A DNA stretch of 62,222 nt, taken from Streptosporangium carneum (GTDB taxonomy: Bacteria; Actinomycetota; Actinomycetes; Streptosporangiales; Streptosporangiaceae). The notes under the pieces are model-generated. The model made no database searches, had not been told where the DNA came from, and saw only the letters and a program-made list of their open reading frames with translations. Both the position numbers and the translations under genes were made by a program. Positions 46,855 to 56,134 of the stretch are shown in pieces. The stretch is taken from positions 1 to 62,222 of the forward strand of contig NZ_BSEV01000009.1 of assembly GCF_027922005.1 (NCBI RefSeq), read 5' to 3'. Numbering within the stretch: the first letter of the stretch is position 1; each line of letters begins with the position of its first letter.

Positions 46855-49176
46855 GTGATCAGGCGGTCTGGGACGGGCGAACTGCCCACGGAAGCCACGA
46901 GCTTCGTGGGACGCAAGGAGGAGGTTCGCCAGGTCAGGCGTCTGCTCCAGGTCTCCAGGCTGGTCACCGTCACCGGTGTCGCGGGCATCGGCAAGACCAG
47001 GGTCGCCATCAAGGCCGCGTCCAGCGTGCGCCGCTCCTTCGCCGACGGCGTCAAGTTCGTCGAACTGGCGGGGGTGAGCGATCCCGCACGCCTCGAACAG
47101 GCCGTGGCGCAGGCGCTCGAGCTGTTCGACCTGTCCGCCAAGCCGGACGCCGAGGTCCTGGCCGAGCGTCTCCGCGACCGGCGGACGCTGCTGGTCCTCG
47201 ACACCTGCGAGCACCTCGTGGACGCCTGCGCCCGGCTGGCGCAGACCCTGCTCGAGAGCAGCCCGCAGCTGCGGATCCTGGCCACCAGCAGGCAGTCCCT
47301 CGGAGTGCCCGGCGAGCACATCGTGGCCCTTCCGCCGATGTCCCTGCCGGGACCGCGGGCCGCGGGATCCGTCGGCGCGCTGTCCCGGTGCGACTCGGTC
47401 GCGCTGTTCGTCGAGCGGGTGGAGGCCGTCAACCCCGCCTACGCGCTCACCCGGGAGAACGCGGAGGAGGTCGCCGAGATCTGCACCAGGCTCGACGGCA
47501 TCCCGCTGGCCATCGAGCTGGTCGCGGTGCGGATGCGCGCGTTCACGCTCGGCCGCATCCGCGACCTCCTCGACGACCGGCTCTGGCTGCTGTCAGGCCG
47601 TACGGCGAGCGCGCGGCACCCGACCGTCGGCGCGACCGTCGACTGGAGCCATGACCTGTGCACTCCCGACGAGCGGCTGCTCTGGTCGCGGCTGCCGGTC
47701 TTCGTCTCCGGCTTCGACGCCGCCGCGGCCGAGGGGGTGTGCGCGGACGAGGCGCTGCCCGCCGACCGGATCCTTCCCACCCTTCTCGGCCTGGTGGACA
47801 AGTCAATCGTGATCCCGGTCAAAAGCGACGAGGGAACGGTCTACCGCCTGCTGGACATCATCAGGGAGTACGGCGCCGCCAAGCTGGCCGAGACCGGGGA
47901 CGAGCACTGGTTGCGCCGCCGTCACCTGCGTCACTACTTCGAGCTCGCGCTCAGGGGCAAGGAGTCCGGCCGCCACGGCGACCAGCTGGCGACGTGGAGC
48001 CGCGTCCGCAGGGAGTGGCCCAACCTCCGCGCGGCCCTCGACCTGTGCGTGGCGGACCCGGCGCTGCGGGAGACGGGCCTGATGATGGCCGCGGCCCTGT
48101 GGTACCTCTGGGTGGCCTGCGGGATGCTCAGGGAGGGCCGCGACCAGCTGGAGCGGCTGCTCGCCCAGCCTCTGCCGGGAAGCCACGCGTGGTCGTGGGG
48201 GCTGCTCACGCTCGTCTACGTCGCCAACGCCAGGGGCGACGTGGAACAGGCGCGGCTGCTGCTGGAACGGTGCAGTCTCCACTGCCCGCCGGGCACGCCG
48301 GGCGGCGAGCTGGTCCAGCTCGTCCAGACCAAGATGAGCGGCACCCTGGCCTCCGTCGAGGGCGACCCGCGGCGCGCGGAACGCATGCTCGGCGAGGTGA
48401 TCGAGCGGCTGCGCCCCAACCGGGAGCTGCCGGAGGTGCTCCTGCCCGCGATGGTCGAGCTGGGCACGAGCCTGGTCCTGGGCGGCGAGCCGGAGGCCGC
48501 GGGGAAGATCTTCATGGAGTGCAGGCTGCTCTGCGACGACCTGGGCGAGGTCTGGGTGAACGCCCACGCCGACCACGGCCTCGGCCTGGTCGCGCGGGCC
48601 GAGGGCGACGCCGCCCGCACGATCGCGCACACGCGTGACTCCCTCCGCGTCAAGAGGCACTTCTCCGACACCATAGGCGTCGTCTCCTGCCTGGAACTGC
48701 TGGCCTGCGCCGCGGCCGAGGAGGGCGACCTGGCCAGGGCCGGTCGGCTGCTCGCCGCGGCCCGCGCGGAACGGATCGACAAGGGCCTGCTGGAGCAGGG
48801 CAACCCGATGCTGATCGAGGAGAGCGCCCGCTGCGCCGAACTGGTCGGCCAGGGCCTGCCGCGCAGGGAGGCGGAGGAGGCGGCCAGGGAGGGGGCCGCG
48901 TTCGGCCTCGACGGGGCGATCGCCTACGCGCTCGGCGAGGAGGCGGAGGGCTTCGCCGTACGGCGCGACTCCCGCTGGGCGCCGCTCACCCGGAGGGAAC
49001 GGGAGGTCGCCGAGCTGGTCGCCGAGGGGCTGACCAACCGGCAGATCGCCCAGCGTCTCGTGGTGGTCCAGCGCACCGTCGACTCCCACGTCGAGCACAT
49101 CCTCGCCAAGCTCGGCTTCTCCGCGCGCACCCAGATCGCCGCGTGGGCGACCAGACGGCGCAGGGGAAACGCGTGA
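46855..49176 (+). CDS. ATPase-LuxR transcriptional regulator (long form)
   Basis: About 773 residues. Order: N-terminal NB-ARC/AAA-type ATPase (SFVGRKEEVRQVRRLL, P-loop VAGIGKTR near 43-50, LLVLDTCEHL as Walker B), a winged-helix region, helical TPR-like repeats (350-690) and a LuxR-type HTH at about 711-765 (LTRREREVAELVAEGLTNRQ, RTVDSHVEHILAKLGFSART). These STAND-type regulators need ATP and an inducer to activate transcription. GTG 46855 follows GGGGGAGAGAC. The target genes are unknown; the second copy next door is the obvious partner. Confidence 0.92.
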   Translation: MIRRSGTGELPTEATSFVGRKEEVRQVRRLLQVSRLVTVTGVAGIGKTRVAIKAASSVRRSFADGVKFVELAGVSDPARLEQAVAQALELFDLSAKPDAEVLAERLRDRRTLLVLDTCEHLVDACARLAQTLLESSPQLRILATSRQSLGVPGEHIVALPPMSLPGPRAAGSVGALSRCDSVALFVERVEAVNPAYALTRENAEEVAEICTRLDGIPLAIELVAVRMRAFTLGRIRDLLDDRLWLLSGRTASARHPTVGATVDWSHDLCTPDERLLWSRLPVFVSGFDAAAAEGVCADEALPADRILPTLLGLVDKSIVIPVKSDEGTVYRLLDIIREYGAAKLAETGDEHWLRRRHLRHYFELALRGKESGRHGDQLATWSRVRREWPNLRAALDLCVADPALRETGLMMAAALWYLWVACGMLREGRDQLERLLAQPLPGSHAWSWGLLTLVYVANARGDVEQARLLLERCSLHCPPGTPGGELVQLVQTKMSGTLASVEGDPRRAERMLGEVIERLRPNRELPEVLLPAMVELGTSLVLGGEPEAAGKIFMECRLLCDDLGEVWVNAHADHGLGLVARAEGDAARTIAHTRDSLRVKRHFSDTIGVVSCLELLACAAAEEGDLARAGRLLAAARAERIDKGLLEQGNPMLIEESARCAELVGQGLPRREAEEAAREGAAFGLDGAIAYALGEEAEGFAVRRDSRWAPLTRREREVAELVAEGLTNRQIAQRLVVVQRTVDSHVEHILAKLGFSARTQIAAWATRRRRGNA

Positions 49177-49196
49177 CGGCTTCCCGGCAGCGCCCC

Positions 49197-49265
49197 GCCG
49201 GACGTCCGGTCGGGAGTCTCGCCGGACGTCCGGCGGGGAGTCTCACCGGACGCCCCGCCGGGCAC
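49197..49265. repeat. 24-base tandem repeat between the two ATPase-LuxR genes
   Basis: Units at 49197-49220 and 49221-49244 (GCCGGACGTCCGG, then CGGGAGTCTC) differ by one position, and a decayed third unit continues to 49265. Each unit contains the palindrome CCGGACGTCCGG. The array fills almost the whole gap between the genes and ends next to the ribosome site of the second gene. Confidence 0.75.
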
Positions 49266-49270
49266 GGAGC

Positions 49271-50530
49271 ATGAACACCGCGCGGAGGCAGGGGAACCTG
49301 CCGGTGGACCTGTCCAGCTTCGTGGGGCGGGCGGAGGAGCTGGCCGAGGGGCTGCGGCACCTCGCGGAGGCCAGGCTCATGACCGTGACAGGCCCCGCGG
49401 GGGTCGGCAAGACCCGTACGGCGCTGCGCCTGGCGGCCAGGCTGGGCCGCCGCTTCCCCGGCGGGGTGTGGCGGGCCGAGCTGTCCGGGAGCGGCGACCC
49501 CGCGGCCACGCTCGCCGAGGCGCTCGAACCGCCCGGCCCGCCCACCGCGCGGGAGATCGCCTCCGTCCTGCGCGACCGGCGGACGCTCATCGTGCTCGAC
49601 ACCTGTGAGCACCTTCCCGGCGAGGTCGCGGAGCTGGTGGAGACCCTGCTCGGCGGAGCGCCCAGGGTCGTGGTGGTGGCCACGGGACGCAGGGCGCTCG
49701 GCCTGCCGGGGGAGCGGGTGCTGGAGCTCGCGCCGCTGCCGCTCACCTCGGCCGTGCGGCTGTTCGAGGACAGGGCCATGGCGGTCGACCCCGGCTTCGC
49801 GCTGACCCCCGCCGTCGCGCCGGTGGTCGCGGAGATCTGCGGCAGGCTGGACGGCCTGCCGCTGGCGATCGAGCTCGCCGCCACCCTGGTGCGGTCCATG
49901 TCCGCCAGGGACCTGCTGGAGGGGCTGCGGCACCGGCTCACCCTGCTGACCGGGGTCAGCAGGACCGCGCTGCCGCGCCACCGCGACCTGCGGGCGGCCG
50001 TCCAGTGGAGCCGGGACCTCTGCGACGACGAGCAGCGCGAGCTGTGGACGCTGCTGTCCGCGCTGCCCGGGTCCTTCGACCTGGCGGGCGCGGAGGCGGC
50101 CTGCGGCGTCGGGTTCCCGGCCGAGCGGGTCACGCGGGTCCTCGCCGAGCTGGTCGCGGGCTCGATCGTGCTCCGCGAGCCGGGCAACCGCTACCGGATG
50201 CTCGAGGCGTACCGGGAGCTCGGGGTCGAACCGTCGGGCTCCCCGTGGCGGCCCGCCGTGCAGCGGCCGTTGCGGGGCGGGGGGCGGCTGCCCTCCCCCC
50301 GGCAGGCGGACAGGGCGGCGCGTCCCGTCAGCGGCGCCCTGAGCGCCAGGGAACTCCAGGTCGCCGAGCTCATCACCGAGGGGCTGTCGAACCCGGAGAT
50401 CGCCGTGCGGCTGGACATCGCGAAACGCACGGTGGACGCGCACGTCCGCAACATTCTGGCCAAGGGAGGCCTCGCCTCCCGCACACAGGTCGCCGCCTGG
50501 GTCGCGGAAAGCGATCCACGGTCCGAATAG
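49271..50530 (+). CDS. ATPase-LuxR transcriptional regulator lacking TPR domain
   Basis: 419 residues, a paralogue of the gene just upstream. The N-terminal 310 align well: SFVGRAEELAEGLRHLAEAR, P-loop GPAGVGKTRTALR, LIVLDTCEHLPGE, LDGLPLAIELAA. After YRMLEAYRELGVE the TPR region of about 340 residues is missing, and a short linker leads to the LuxR HTH (LSARELQVAELITEGLSNPE, RTVDAHVRNILAKGGLASRT). Without the sensor repeats it may be constitutive, or act with the long form. The break lies in a Gly/Pro/Arg-rich linker, and the frame is intact. Confidence 0.88.
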   Translation: MNTARRQGNLPVDLSSFVGRAEELAEGLRHLAEARLMTVTGPAGVGKTRTALRLAARLGRRFPGGVWRAELSGSGDPAATLAEALEPPGPPTAREIASVLRDRRTLIVLDTCEHLPGEVAELVETLLGGAPRVVVVATGRRALGLPGERVLELAPLPLTSAVRLFEDRAMAVDPGFALTPAVAPVVAEICGRLDGLPLAIELAATLVRSMSARDLLEGLRHRLTLLTGVSRTALPRHRDLRAAVQWSRDLCDDEQRELWTLLSALPGSFDLAGAEAACGVGFPAERVTRVLAELVAGSIVLREPGNRYRMLEAYRELGVEPSGSPWRPAVQRPLRGGGRLPSPRQADRAARPVSGALSARELQVAELITEGLSNPEIAVRLDIAKRTVDAHVRNILAKGGLASRTQVAAWVAESDPRSE

Positions 50531-50790
50531 GCACATCGCCCGATGCGGGAACGGCCGGACGACGGTCATGATGGACGCGGCCAGTGGGACACCGTGTGCT
50601 CCAGCGTTCCGCAGCGTCGGGCGGTCTCGAGGGAGGGGTCCCCTTCCGTCCGAAGTCATGTTGGGGTGTTCCCTGTGTCGGGCGTGACCCACTGGCCGAC
50701 CAAACCTCCCGCGATCTCAGCGCCGGCCCGCCGGCCTCGCGGTCCTCGCGTCTGGCGGGACAGCCCTTTCGCATCTGGTAGGACAAGTGG

Positions 50791-52875
50791 GTGACCCACA
50801 GCAGCCTCCCACCAGACGACGACGCCCTGCTGCCGCTCGACGCCGTACGTGAGAGGCCCGCGCCCGTCGCCGTCCCGCCTGCCAGGGGGGTTCCGGAGTC
50901 CGCGGAGACGCTGCCGGTCGCGCGGGTCGCCGTGGACACGCCGCTGCCGCACCTCGACCGCCCGTTCGACTACCTCGTCCCGGCCTCCATGGACGCCGAC
51001 GCGGCGCCGGGCACACGGGTCAGGGTCAGGTTCGCGGGAAAGCTCGTCGACGGCTTCCTGCTGGAGCGGGCCGAGGCGAGCGAGCACACGGGCAAACTGG
51101 CCAGGCTGGAGCGGATCGTCTCGCCGGAACGCGTGCTCACCCCCGAGATCGCGCTGCTGGCCCGCGCCGTCGCCGACCGCTACGCCGGGACTCTGGCCGA
51201 CGTGCTCAGACTGGCCGTCCCCCCGCGTCACGCCAGGGTCGAGGCCGAGACCCGGGACGAGCCCCACGACCGGGCTCGGGAGGAGGCGGGGGAGGAGGGC
51301 CGGGGCGAACCGGGGCCGTGGGCCGACTATCCGGACGGGGAGTCGTTCCTGGCGGCCCTCGCCGAGGGCCGCTCGCCCCGCGCGGTGTGGACCGCGCTGC
51401 CCGGAACGGGACAGCGAGGCCCCGGATGGCCGGAGGCGGTCGCCGTGGCCGTCAGGGAGACGCTCCGCGGCGGCAGGGGAGCCCTCGTCGTCGTTCCCGA
51501 TGGAAAGGACGTGGCGCTGGCGGACGCGGCGCTGAGCGCCGTCCTGGGGCCGGGAGCGCATGTGGCGCTCACCTCCGACCTGGGACCCGCCGAACGTTAC
51601 CGCCGCTGGCTGCGGGTGGTCAGAGGGCGGGTGAGCGCCGTCGTGGGCACGAGGGCCGCCGCCTTCGCCCCGGTCAGGGACCTCGGTCTCGCGGTGATCT
51701 GGGACGACGGCGACGACCTGCACGCCGAGCGGCTCGCGCCGTACCCGCACGCCAGGGAGATCCTCGCGCTGCGCGCCCACCACGGTCGCGCGGGCCTGCT
51801 CATCGGCGGATACGCCCGTACGGCCGAGTCCACCAGGCTCGTCGCGACCGGTTGGGCCGGTCCCATCGCCGCCGCCCGTGAGACGGTCAGGGAGAGGGCT
51901 CCGAGGGTCCGCCCCGCGGGGGAGGACTCCGAGCTGGCCAGGGACGAGGCGGCGAGGGCCGCCAGGCTGCCCAGTCTCGCCTGGCGGGTGCTGAGAGCCG
52001 GTCTGGAGACGGGCCCGGTGCTGGTGCAGGTCCCCCGGCGGGGTTACCTGCCCGCGCTGGCCTGCCAGAGCTGCCGGGCCACCGCGCGGTGCGGGAGCTG
52101 CGGCGGGCCGCTCGCGCTCCGCGGCGGGCACGCCGCGCCGTACTGCCGCTGGTGCGGCCGGATCGCGGGAGACTGGCGCTGCAGGGCCTGCGGCACGGCC
52201 AGGATGCGGGCGCAGGTGGTCGGCGCCCGCCGTACGGCCGAGGAACTCGGCAGGGCCTTTCCCTCCGTGCCGGTCAGGACCTCCGGCAAGGAGGGGGTGC
52301 TCGCGGAGATCGGCGCGGCGCGCGCCCTGGTCGTGGCCACCCCGGGGGCGGAACCCGTGGCCGAGGGCGGCTACGCCGCGGCGGTGCTGCTGGACGGGTG
52401 GGCCCTGCTGGGCAGGCCCGACCTGCGGGTCGCGGAGGAGACGCTGCGCCGGTGGATGAACGCCGCGGCGCTGCTGCGGCCACGGGCGGAACTGGTCGTG
52501 CTGGCCGACTCCTCCGTGCTCGCCGTGCAGGCGTTGCTGCGCTGGGACCCCGTCACCCACGCCGAACGTGAACTGGCCGAGAGGACAGAACTACGTTTTC
52601 CCCCCGCGGTAAGAATCGCCACACTGACGGGCTCTCCCGCGGCGGTGCGGGAAATGCTCGGCGAAGTCGCGCTGCCGGAGGGGGCGCAGGTGCTCGGACC
52701 CGTCCCCGTCGACACGCCCAGGGGCGATCAGGTGCGGGAACGTGCCATGGTGCGGGTCTCGCAGGCGGGAGGATCGGCGCTCGCCGCGGCGCTGAAGGGG
52801 GCCGTCGGCGTGCGCTCGGCGCGCAAGTCTCCGGAGGTGGTCCGGGTGTGCATTGACCCCCTGGACGTCATTTGA
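50791..52875 (+). CDS. priA: Primosomal protein N' (PriA), helicase motifs degenerate
   Basis: 694 residues. The N-terminal DNA-binding domain (VARVAVDTPLPHLDRPFDYL, GTRVRVRFAGKLVDGFLL) and the zinc-binding Cys pairs (CQSC, CGSC, CRWCG, CRACG from about residue 425) are typical of PriA. The helicase core is not: the Walker A GxxGSGKT is absent (EGRSPRAVWTALPG in its place) and the DEEH box reads WDDGDD. Actinobacterial PriA proteins commonly lack these motifs, so it probably recognises stalled forks without unwinding. GTG 50791 lies in the palindrome GTGGGTGACCCAC (50787-50799); a TAGGAC box six bases upstream suggests a leaderless mRNA. The 260 bases before it hold no gene. Confidence 0.93.
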   Translation: MTHSSLPPDDDALLPLDAVRERPAPVAVPPARGVPESAETLPVARVAVDTPLPHLDRPFDYLVPASMDADAAPGTRVRVRFAGKLVDGFLLERAEASEHTGKLARLERIVSPERVLTPEIALLARAVADRYAGTLADVLRLAVPPRHARVEAETRDEPHDRAREEAGEEGRGEPGPWADYPDGESFLAALAEGRSPRAVWTALPGTGQRGPGWPEAVAVAVRETLRGGRGALVVVPDGKDVALADAALSAVLGPGAHVALTSDLGPAERYRRWLRVVRGRVSAVVGTRAAAFAPVRDLGLAVIWDDGDDLHAERLAPYPHAREILALRAHHGRAGLLIGGYARTAESTRLVATGWAGPIAAARETVRERAPRVRPAGEDSELARDEAARAARLPSLAWRVLRAGLETGPVLVQVPRRGYLPALACQSCRATARCGSCGGPLALRGGHAAPYCRWCGRIAGDWRCRACGTARMRAQVVGARRTAEELGRAFPSVPVRTSGKEGVLAEIGAARALVVATPGAEPVAEGGYAAAVLLDGWALLGRPDLRVAEETLRRWMNAAALLRPRAELVVLADSSVLAVQALLRWDPVTHAERELAERTELRFPPAVRIATLTGSPAAVREMLGEVALPEGAQVLGPVPVDTPRGDQVRERAMVRVSQAGGSALAAALKGAVGVRSARKSPEVVRVCIDPLDVI

Positions 52876-52924
52876 GTTGTTTCCCCGATTCGCGGTGCTG
52901 ACAGTAAGCCGTTAATTTTCCTCT

Positions 52925-54589
52925 GTGTCGATCGAATGGGTGAATCGGGCCGTAGACGATCTGCGTGCGTGGGGGCGTGCGCACGGCCTGGACGTTGACG
53001 TGGACGAGGTGCGTCTGCTCTGCGACTACGCCAGCGACTATCTGGACGTGAACGAGCTGGGTGACTTCACTCCGGTCACCTTCGAGGAACTGCTGCTCAA
53101 CATCTACCCGCGCAAGGTCATCGCCCCGCCGGAGAGCGCTTCGGAGACCGTCGCGGCCGCGCGCACCCTGGTCGACTTCCTCCTCTCGACCGAGGAGATC
53201 GGGGGCAAGATGGCGGCCCGCATGCGGACCGTCCTGGACCGGATCGAACCCGAGATGCCGATTGCGCTCGCCGACACCTCCCGGTTCGGCATGGCGAAGA
53301 GCCTGTTCAGCGCGATGGGCGCAGACTCCCTCGAGCAGGGCGGCCCGCATCCCGGCGCGGAGAGCCCCGAGGAACGCTCCGCGGAGGAACCCGCGACCGG
53401 GATCTGCGACTGCCCCGGATGCTCCCCCCTGCCCCCCGTACGGCTCGCCTCCCGCGAGGCGCTCGCCGAGGGGGCCCTGCGGGTCCCGCTGGTGACCGAC
53501 GTGCGGCGGCTGGTGCAGTGGATGCTCGCCGGGGGCCGCACCCCGACCGTCAAGGGACGGCTGAGGGTCCGTGACGCCGCGGAGGCGACCGCCCAGCTCG
53601 CGGTCGCGGACCCCGCCCTCCTGTGGGACCTGGCGGTCTACGCCGGGCTGGTCGAGGTCGAGGGCGTCGCGATCTTCGACGCCGACGCCCCCGACCCGCT
53701 CGACACCTGGGCGGCCGTGGTCGAGTTCCTCGTGGAGAAGGAGACCCGCGGGGCCGTGACCGGCGCCCCGGCCCTCGACGAGGAGCTCTACGGCCTGTGC
53801 GACATGCTCTACCGGCTGCAGGCGCCGGTTCCCGTTCCCATCGTCATGGAGTACATCGAGGGGATCGGGCTCACCGACGAGGGTGAGATCGACCTCGTCG
53901 AGGTCGTACGGAGGCTGGCCTACTGCGGCGTCGTCGAGGCCGACGAGGAGAACCTGACGCTCACCCCGGCGGCGGTGTGGGCACTCAGGGAGCTCTACAC
54001 CGGCCTGGGCATGGAGGCGCCCGAGGCGGCCGACCTCGCGGCCGTCGACGCCTCCGAGCTCATCGAGGGGCTGCTGTCCGGCATCCCGACGGAGATGGCC
54101 GAGGCGGACATCGAGGCATGGCTCGGGGGCAGGACCGCGGAGGAGGCGGCGGCCCAGCTGCTGGGTGCCGTCTCCGGCGCCCCCTCCGTCGCCAGGGGCA
54201 TCGCCGTGACGATCGTCGACCGGCTCGGCCCGGACGCCGCGCCCGCGGTGCGGCGGCACCTGGAGGAGGCCGAGCTGCGCCCCCACGTCATCCACTGGCT
54301 CTCCGCCCGTGGCCTGGCCGCCCCCGCCCTCACCCAGCAGGAGGTGCTCTGGATGAGCGTGGACACCCTCGCGCTGGCCATCTCCGCCGCCGAGGACGAC
54401 CCGGAGAGCTTCGCGGAGAACATGGCGGCCTCGGGGCCCCCGGCGCACGTGATCGACGAGATGTGGCGGGTGGACCACCCGGACGTCGTCCAGGTCCTTG
54501 AGCTGCTCGGTCGTTCCCTGAACGACCAGAACATCGCCAAGGCCGCGCGCAAGGCGGCCTTCAAGGCGAGATCCCGCGCGATCGGCTAG
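52925..54589 (+). CDS. Uncharacterised protein, paralogue A (CDCPxC family)
   Basis: 554 residues, unknown function. Features: an acidic helical N-terminus (IEWVNRAVDDLRAWGRAHGL), a disordered stretch near 140-155, the Cys motif ICDCPGCSPLPPVRL, and long Ala/Leu/Glu-rich helical repeats to the end. The last 45 residues (DHPDVVQVLELLGRSL, NIAKAARKAAFKARSRA) closely match those of the next gene, so the two are diverged tandem copies. The basic tail KAARKAAFKARSR may bind nucleic acid. GTG 52925 has no strong ribosome site. It lies between priA and def. Confidence 0.75.
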   Translation: MSIEWVNRAVDDLRAWGRAHGLDVDVDEVRLLCDYASDYLDVNELGDFTPVTFEELLLNIYPRKVIAPPESASETVAAARTLVDFLLSTEEIGGKMAARMRTVLDRIEPEMPIALADTSRFGMAKSLFSAMGADSLEQGGPHPGAESPEERSAEEPATGICDCPGCSPLPPVRLASREALAEGALRVPLVTDVRRLVQWMLAGGRTPTVKGRLRVRDAAEATAQLAVADPALLWDLAVYAGLVEVEGVAIFDADAPDPLDTWAAVVEFLVEKETRGAVTGAPALDEELYGLCDMLYRLQAPVPVPIVMEYIEGIGLTDEGEIDLVEVVRRLAYCGVVEADEENLTLTPAAVWALRELYTGLGMEAPEAADLAAVDASELIEGLLSGIPTEMAEADIEAWLGGRTAEEAAAQLLGAVSGAPSVARGIAVTIVDRLGPDAAPAVRRHLEEAELRPHVIHWLSARGLAAPALTQQEVLWMSVDTLALAISAAEDDPESFAENMAASGPPAHVIDEMWRVDHPDVVQVLELLGRSLNDQNIAKAARKAAFKARSRAIG

Positions 54590-54628
54590 CCGTACACCCG
54601 TGGGGCTCCGGTGCAGTAAGTTTCACGA

Positions 54629-56023
54629 GTGGCAAAGAGCGGGAACACCGGCAACGTCTTCGACCTCGGCGAGCTGCGCAGGCTGGTCGGCGAGCTGGGG
54701 GCGGGGCCCGGAGAGCTGCGCGCGGCCGTGCTCGACGCGGTCGGCGCCACCGACGCGGTCGACGACTGCGACTGCCCCGACTGCGGCACCGAGGTGCTGA
54801 GCTTCCCCCCGGTCGAGCTGGCCGCCGACGGCGAGCTGGCGGCGGCCGTGCTGAAGGTTCCCCTGGTGCTGGACGCCCAGCGGCTGGCCGCGTGGACCGG
54901 CACCAGGGAGGTGACTCCCGAGGGGCTGCTGCCCGACCCCTTCCTGGCGTGCGCGGAGCTCGGGGTGCCCAGCCCGTCGAGGCTGCACCTGCTGTGGGTC
55001 GTCGCGGTCAACACGGGCATGCTCCGCATCTCCCGGGGCGTGGCGACGGCGGGCCCGCTGGCCCTGTCCGCCGAGCTGCCCCACAGGGCGGCGCTCGAGT
55101 TCTGGGACGGCGTGGTCATGGACGTCCTGGACCGCGCGGACGAGAGCCTGACCGGCTCGGCGGTCGTGGACGACCACCTCGCCGAGATGCTCGCCACGAT
55201 GTACGCCGTGAGCGAGGGACTGTCGACCGTCACCCTGGTCAAGGGCATCCTCCAGTCGCACGAGGTGGCCTGTGAGGCCCGCCCCGCGGAGATGCGGGAG
55301 CTGGCCGCGGCCCTTCCCGGCGAACTGGAGAGCGCGCTCGCGCTCCTCGGCTACTGCGGGCTCATCGAGCTGTCCGAGGCGGGCAGGCCCAGGCTGACCC
55401 CGCTCGGCGTGTGGGCGGTGCGCCAGGACCTGATCCGCGAGGGCCACGACGCGCCCACGGGGGCCGAGGTGGCTGTCTTCGCCGACCTCGGCGGCACCGA
55501 GCTGGTCGACGCCATCATCAAGCGCTCCGCCGCGCCCAGCGCCGTCACCGTCTGGCTGGAGTCGCGCAGCCCGGAGGCCGCGGCCCGCGAGCTGGTCGGG
55601 ATCGCCGCGACGGGCACGGCAGGCCAGCGCGGCACCGTGGGCACGATCCTGGAGGAGCTGGGCCCGGAGGCCGAGCCTCCGCTCAGGGAGGCGCTCGCCG
55701 AGCCGAGCATGTGGCGTTACGCCGCCTCCTGGCTGCACATCCGCGACCTGCCCGCGCCGCCCCTCACCCCCGCGGACCGCACCTGGATCGCGGTCGACAC
55801 GCTCGCCTCGCTGGTCCAGCTGGGCAAGGCGGCCGAGGCGATGCGCGAGTTCGACGCCCTCGAACCCGGCGAGGACCTGGTCAGGGTGGTGGAGGAGATG
55901 GCGCTGGCCGACCACCCCGACACCGTCGCCGTGCTCGACCTGCTGGGCGCCCACCACAGTGACGCGGCCGTGGCCAAAGCCGCCCGCAAAGCCGCCATGA
56001 AGACCCGCTCCCGCCGGTCGTAG
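54629..56023 (+). CDS. Uncharacterised protein, paralogue B (CDCPxC family)
   Basis: 464 residues, no known function. The Cys motif DCDCPDCGTEVLSFPPVEL is near residue 50, compared with about 160 in paralogue A, so the copies differ by an N-terminal region of about 110 residues. Shared segments: VPLVLDAQRLAAW with VPLVTDVRRLVQW, LGYCGLIEL with LAYCGVVEA, LTPLGVWAVRQ with LTPAAVWALRE, and the end DHPDTVAVLDLLGAHH, VAKAARKAAMKTRSRRS. GTG 54629 starts 39 bases after paralogue A. The family looks helical and repeat-like with one metal-type Cys cluster. Confidence 0.75.
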   Translation: MAKSGNTGNVFDLGELRRLVGELGAGPGELRAAVLDAVGATDAVDDCDCPDCGTEVLSFPPVELAADGELAAAVLKVPLVLDAQRLAAWTGTREVTPEGLLPDPFLACAELGVPSPSRLHLLWVVAVNTGMLRISRGVATAGPLALSAELPHRAALEFWDGVVMDVLDRADESLTGSAVVDDHLAEMLATMYAVSEGLSTVTLVKGILQSHEVACEARPAEMRELAAALPGELESALALLGYCGLIELSEAGRPRLTPLGVWAVRQDLIREGHDAPTGAEVAVFADLGGTELVDAIIKRSAAPSAVTVWLESRSPEAAARELVGIAATGTAGQRGTVGTILEELGPEAEPPLREALAEPSMWRYAASWLHIRDLPAPPLTPADRTWIAVDTLASLVQLGKAAEAMREFDALEPGEDLVRVVEEMALADHPDTVAVLDLLGAHHSDAAVAKAARKAAMKTRSRRS

Positions 56024-56134
56024 CACCCCGCTCATCGCGACGCCGCCAGGCGTCACAATCGACAGGGAAGATCCGAAGGACGTGGTCAGGCCCCTTACAC
56101 TGGGGGAATCCCCGAAAAGCGTGAGGAGAGCCTG

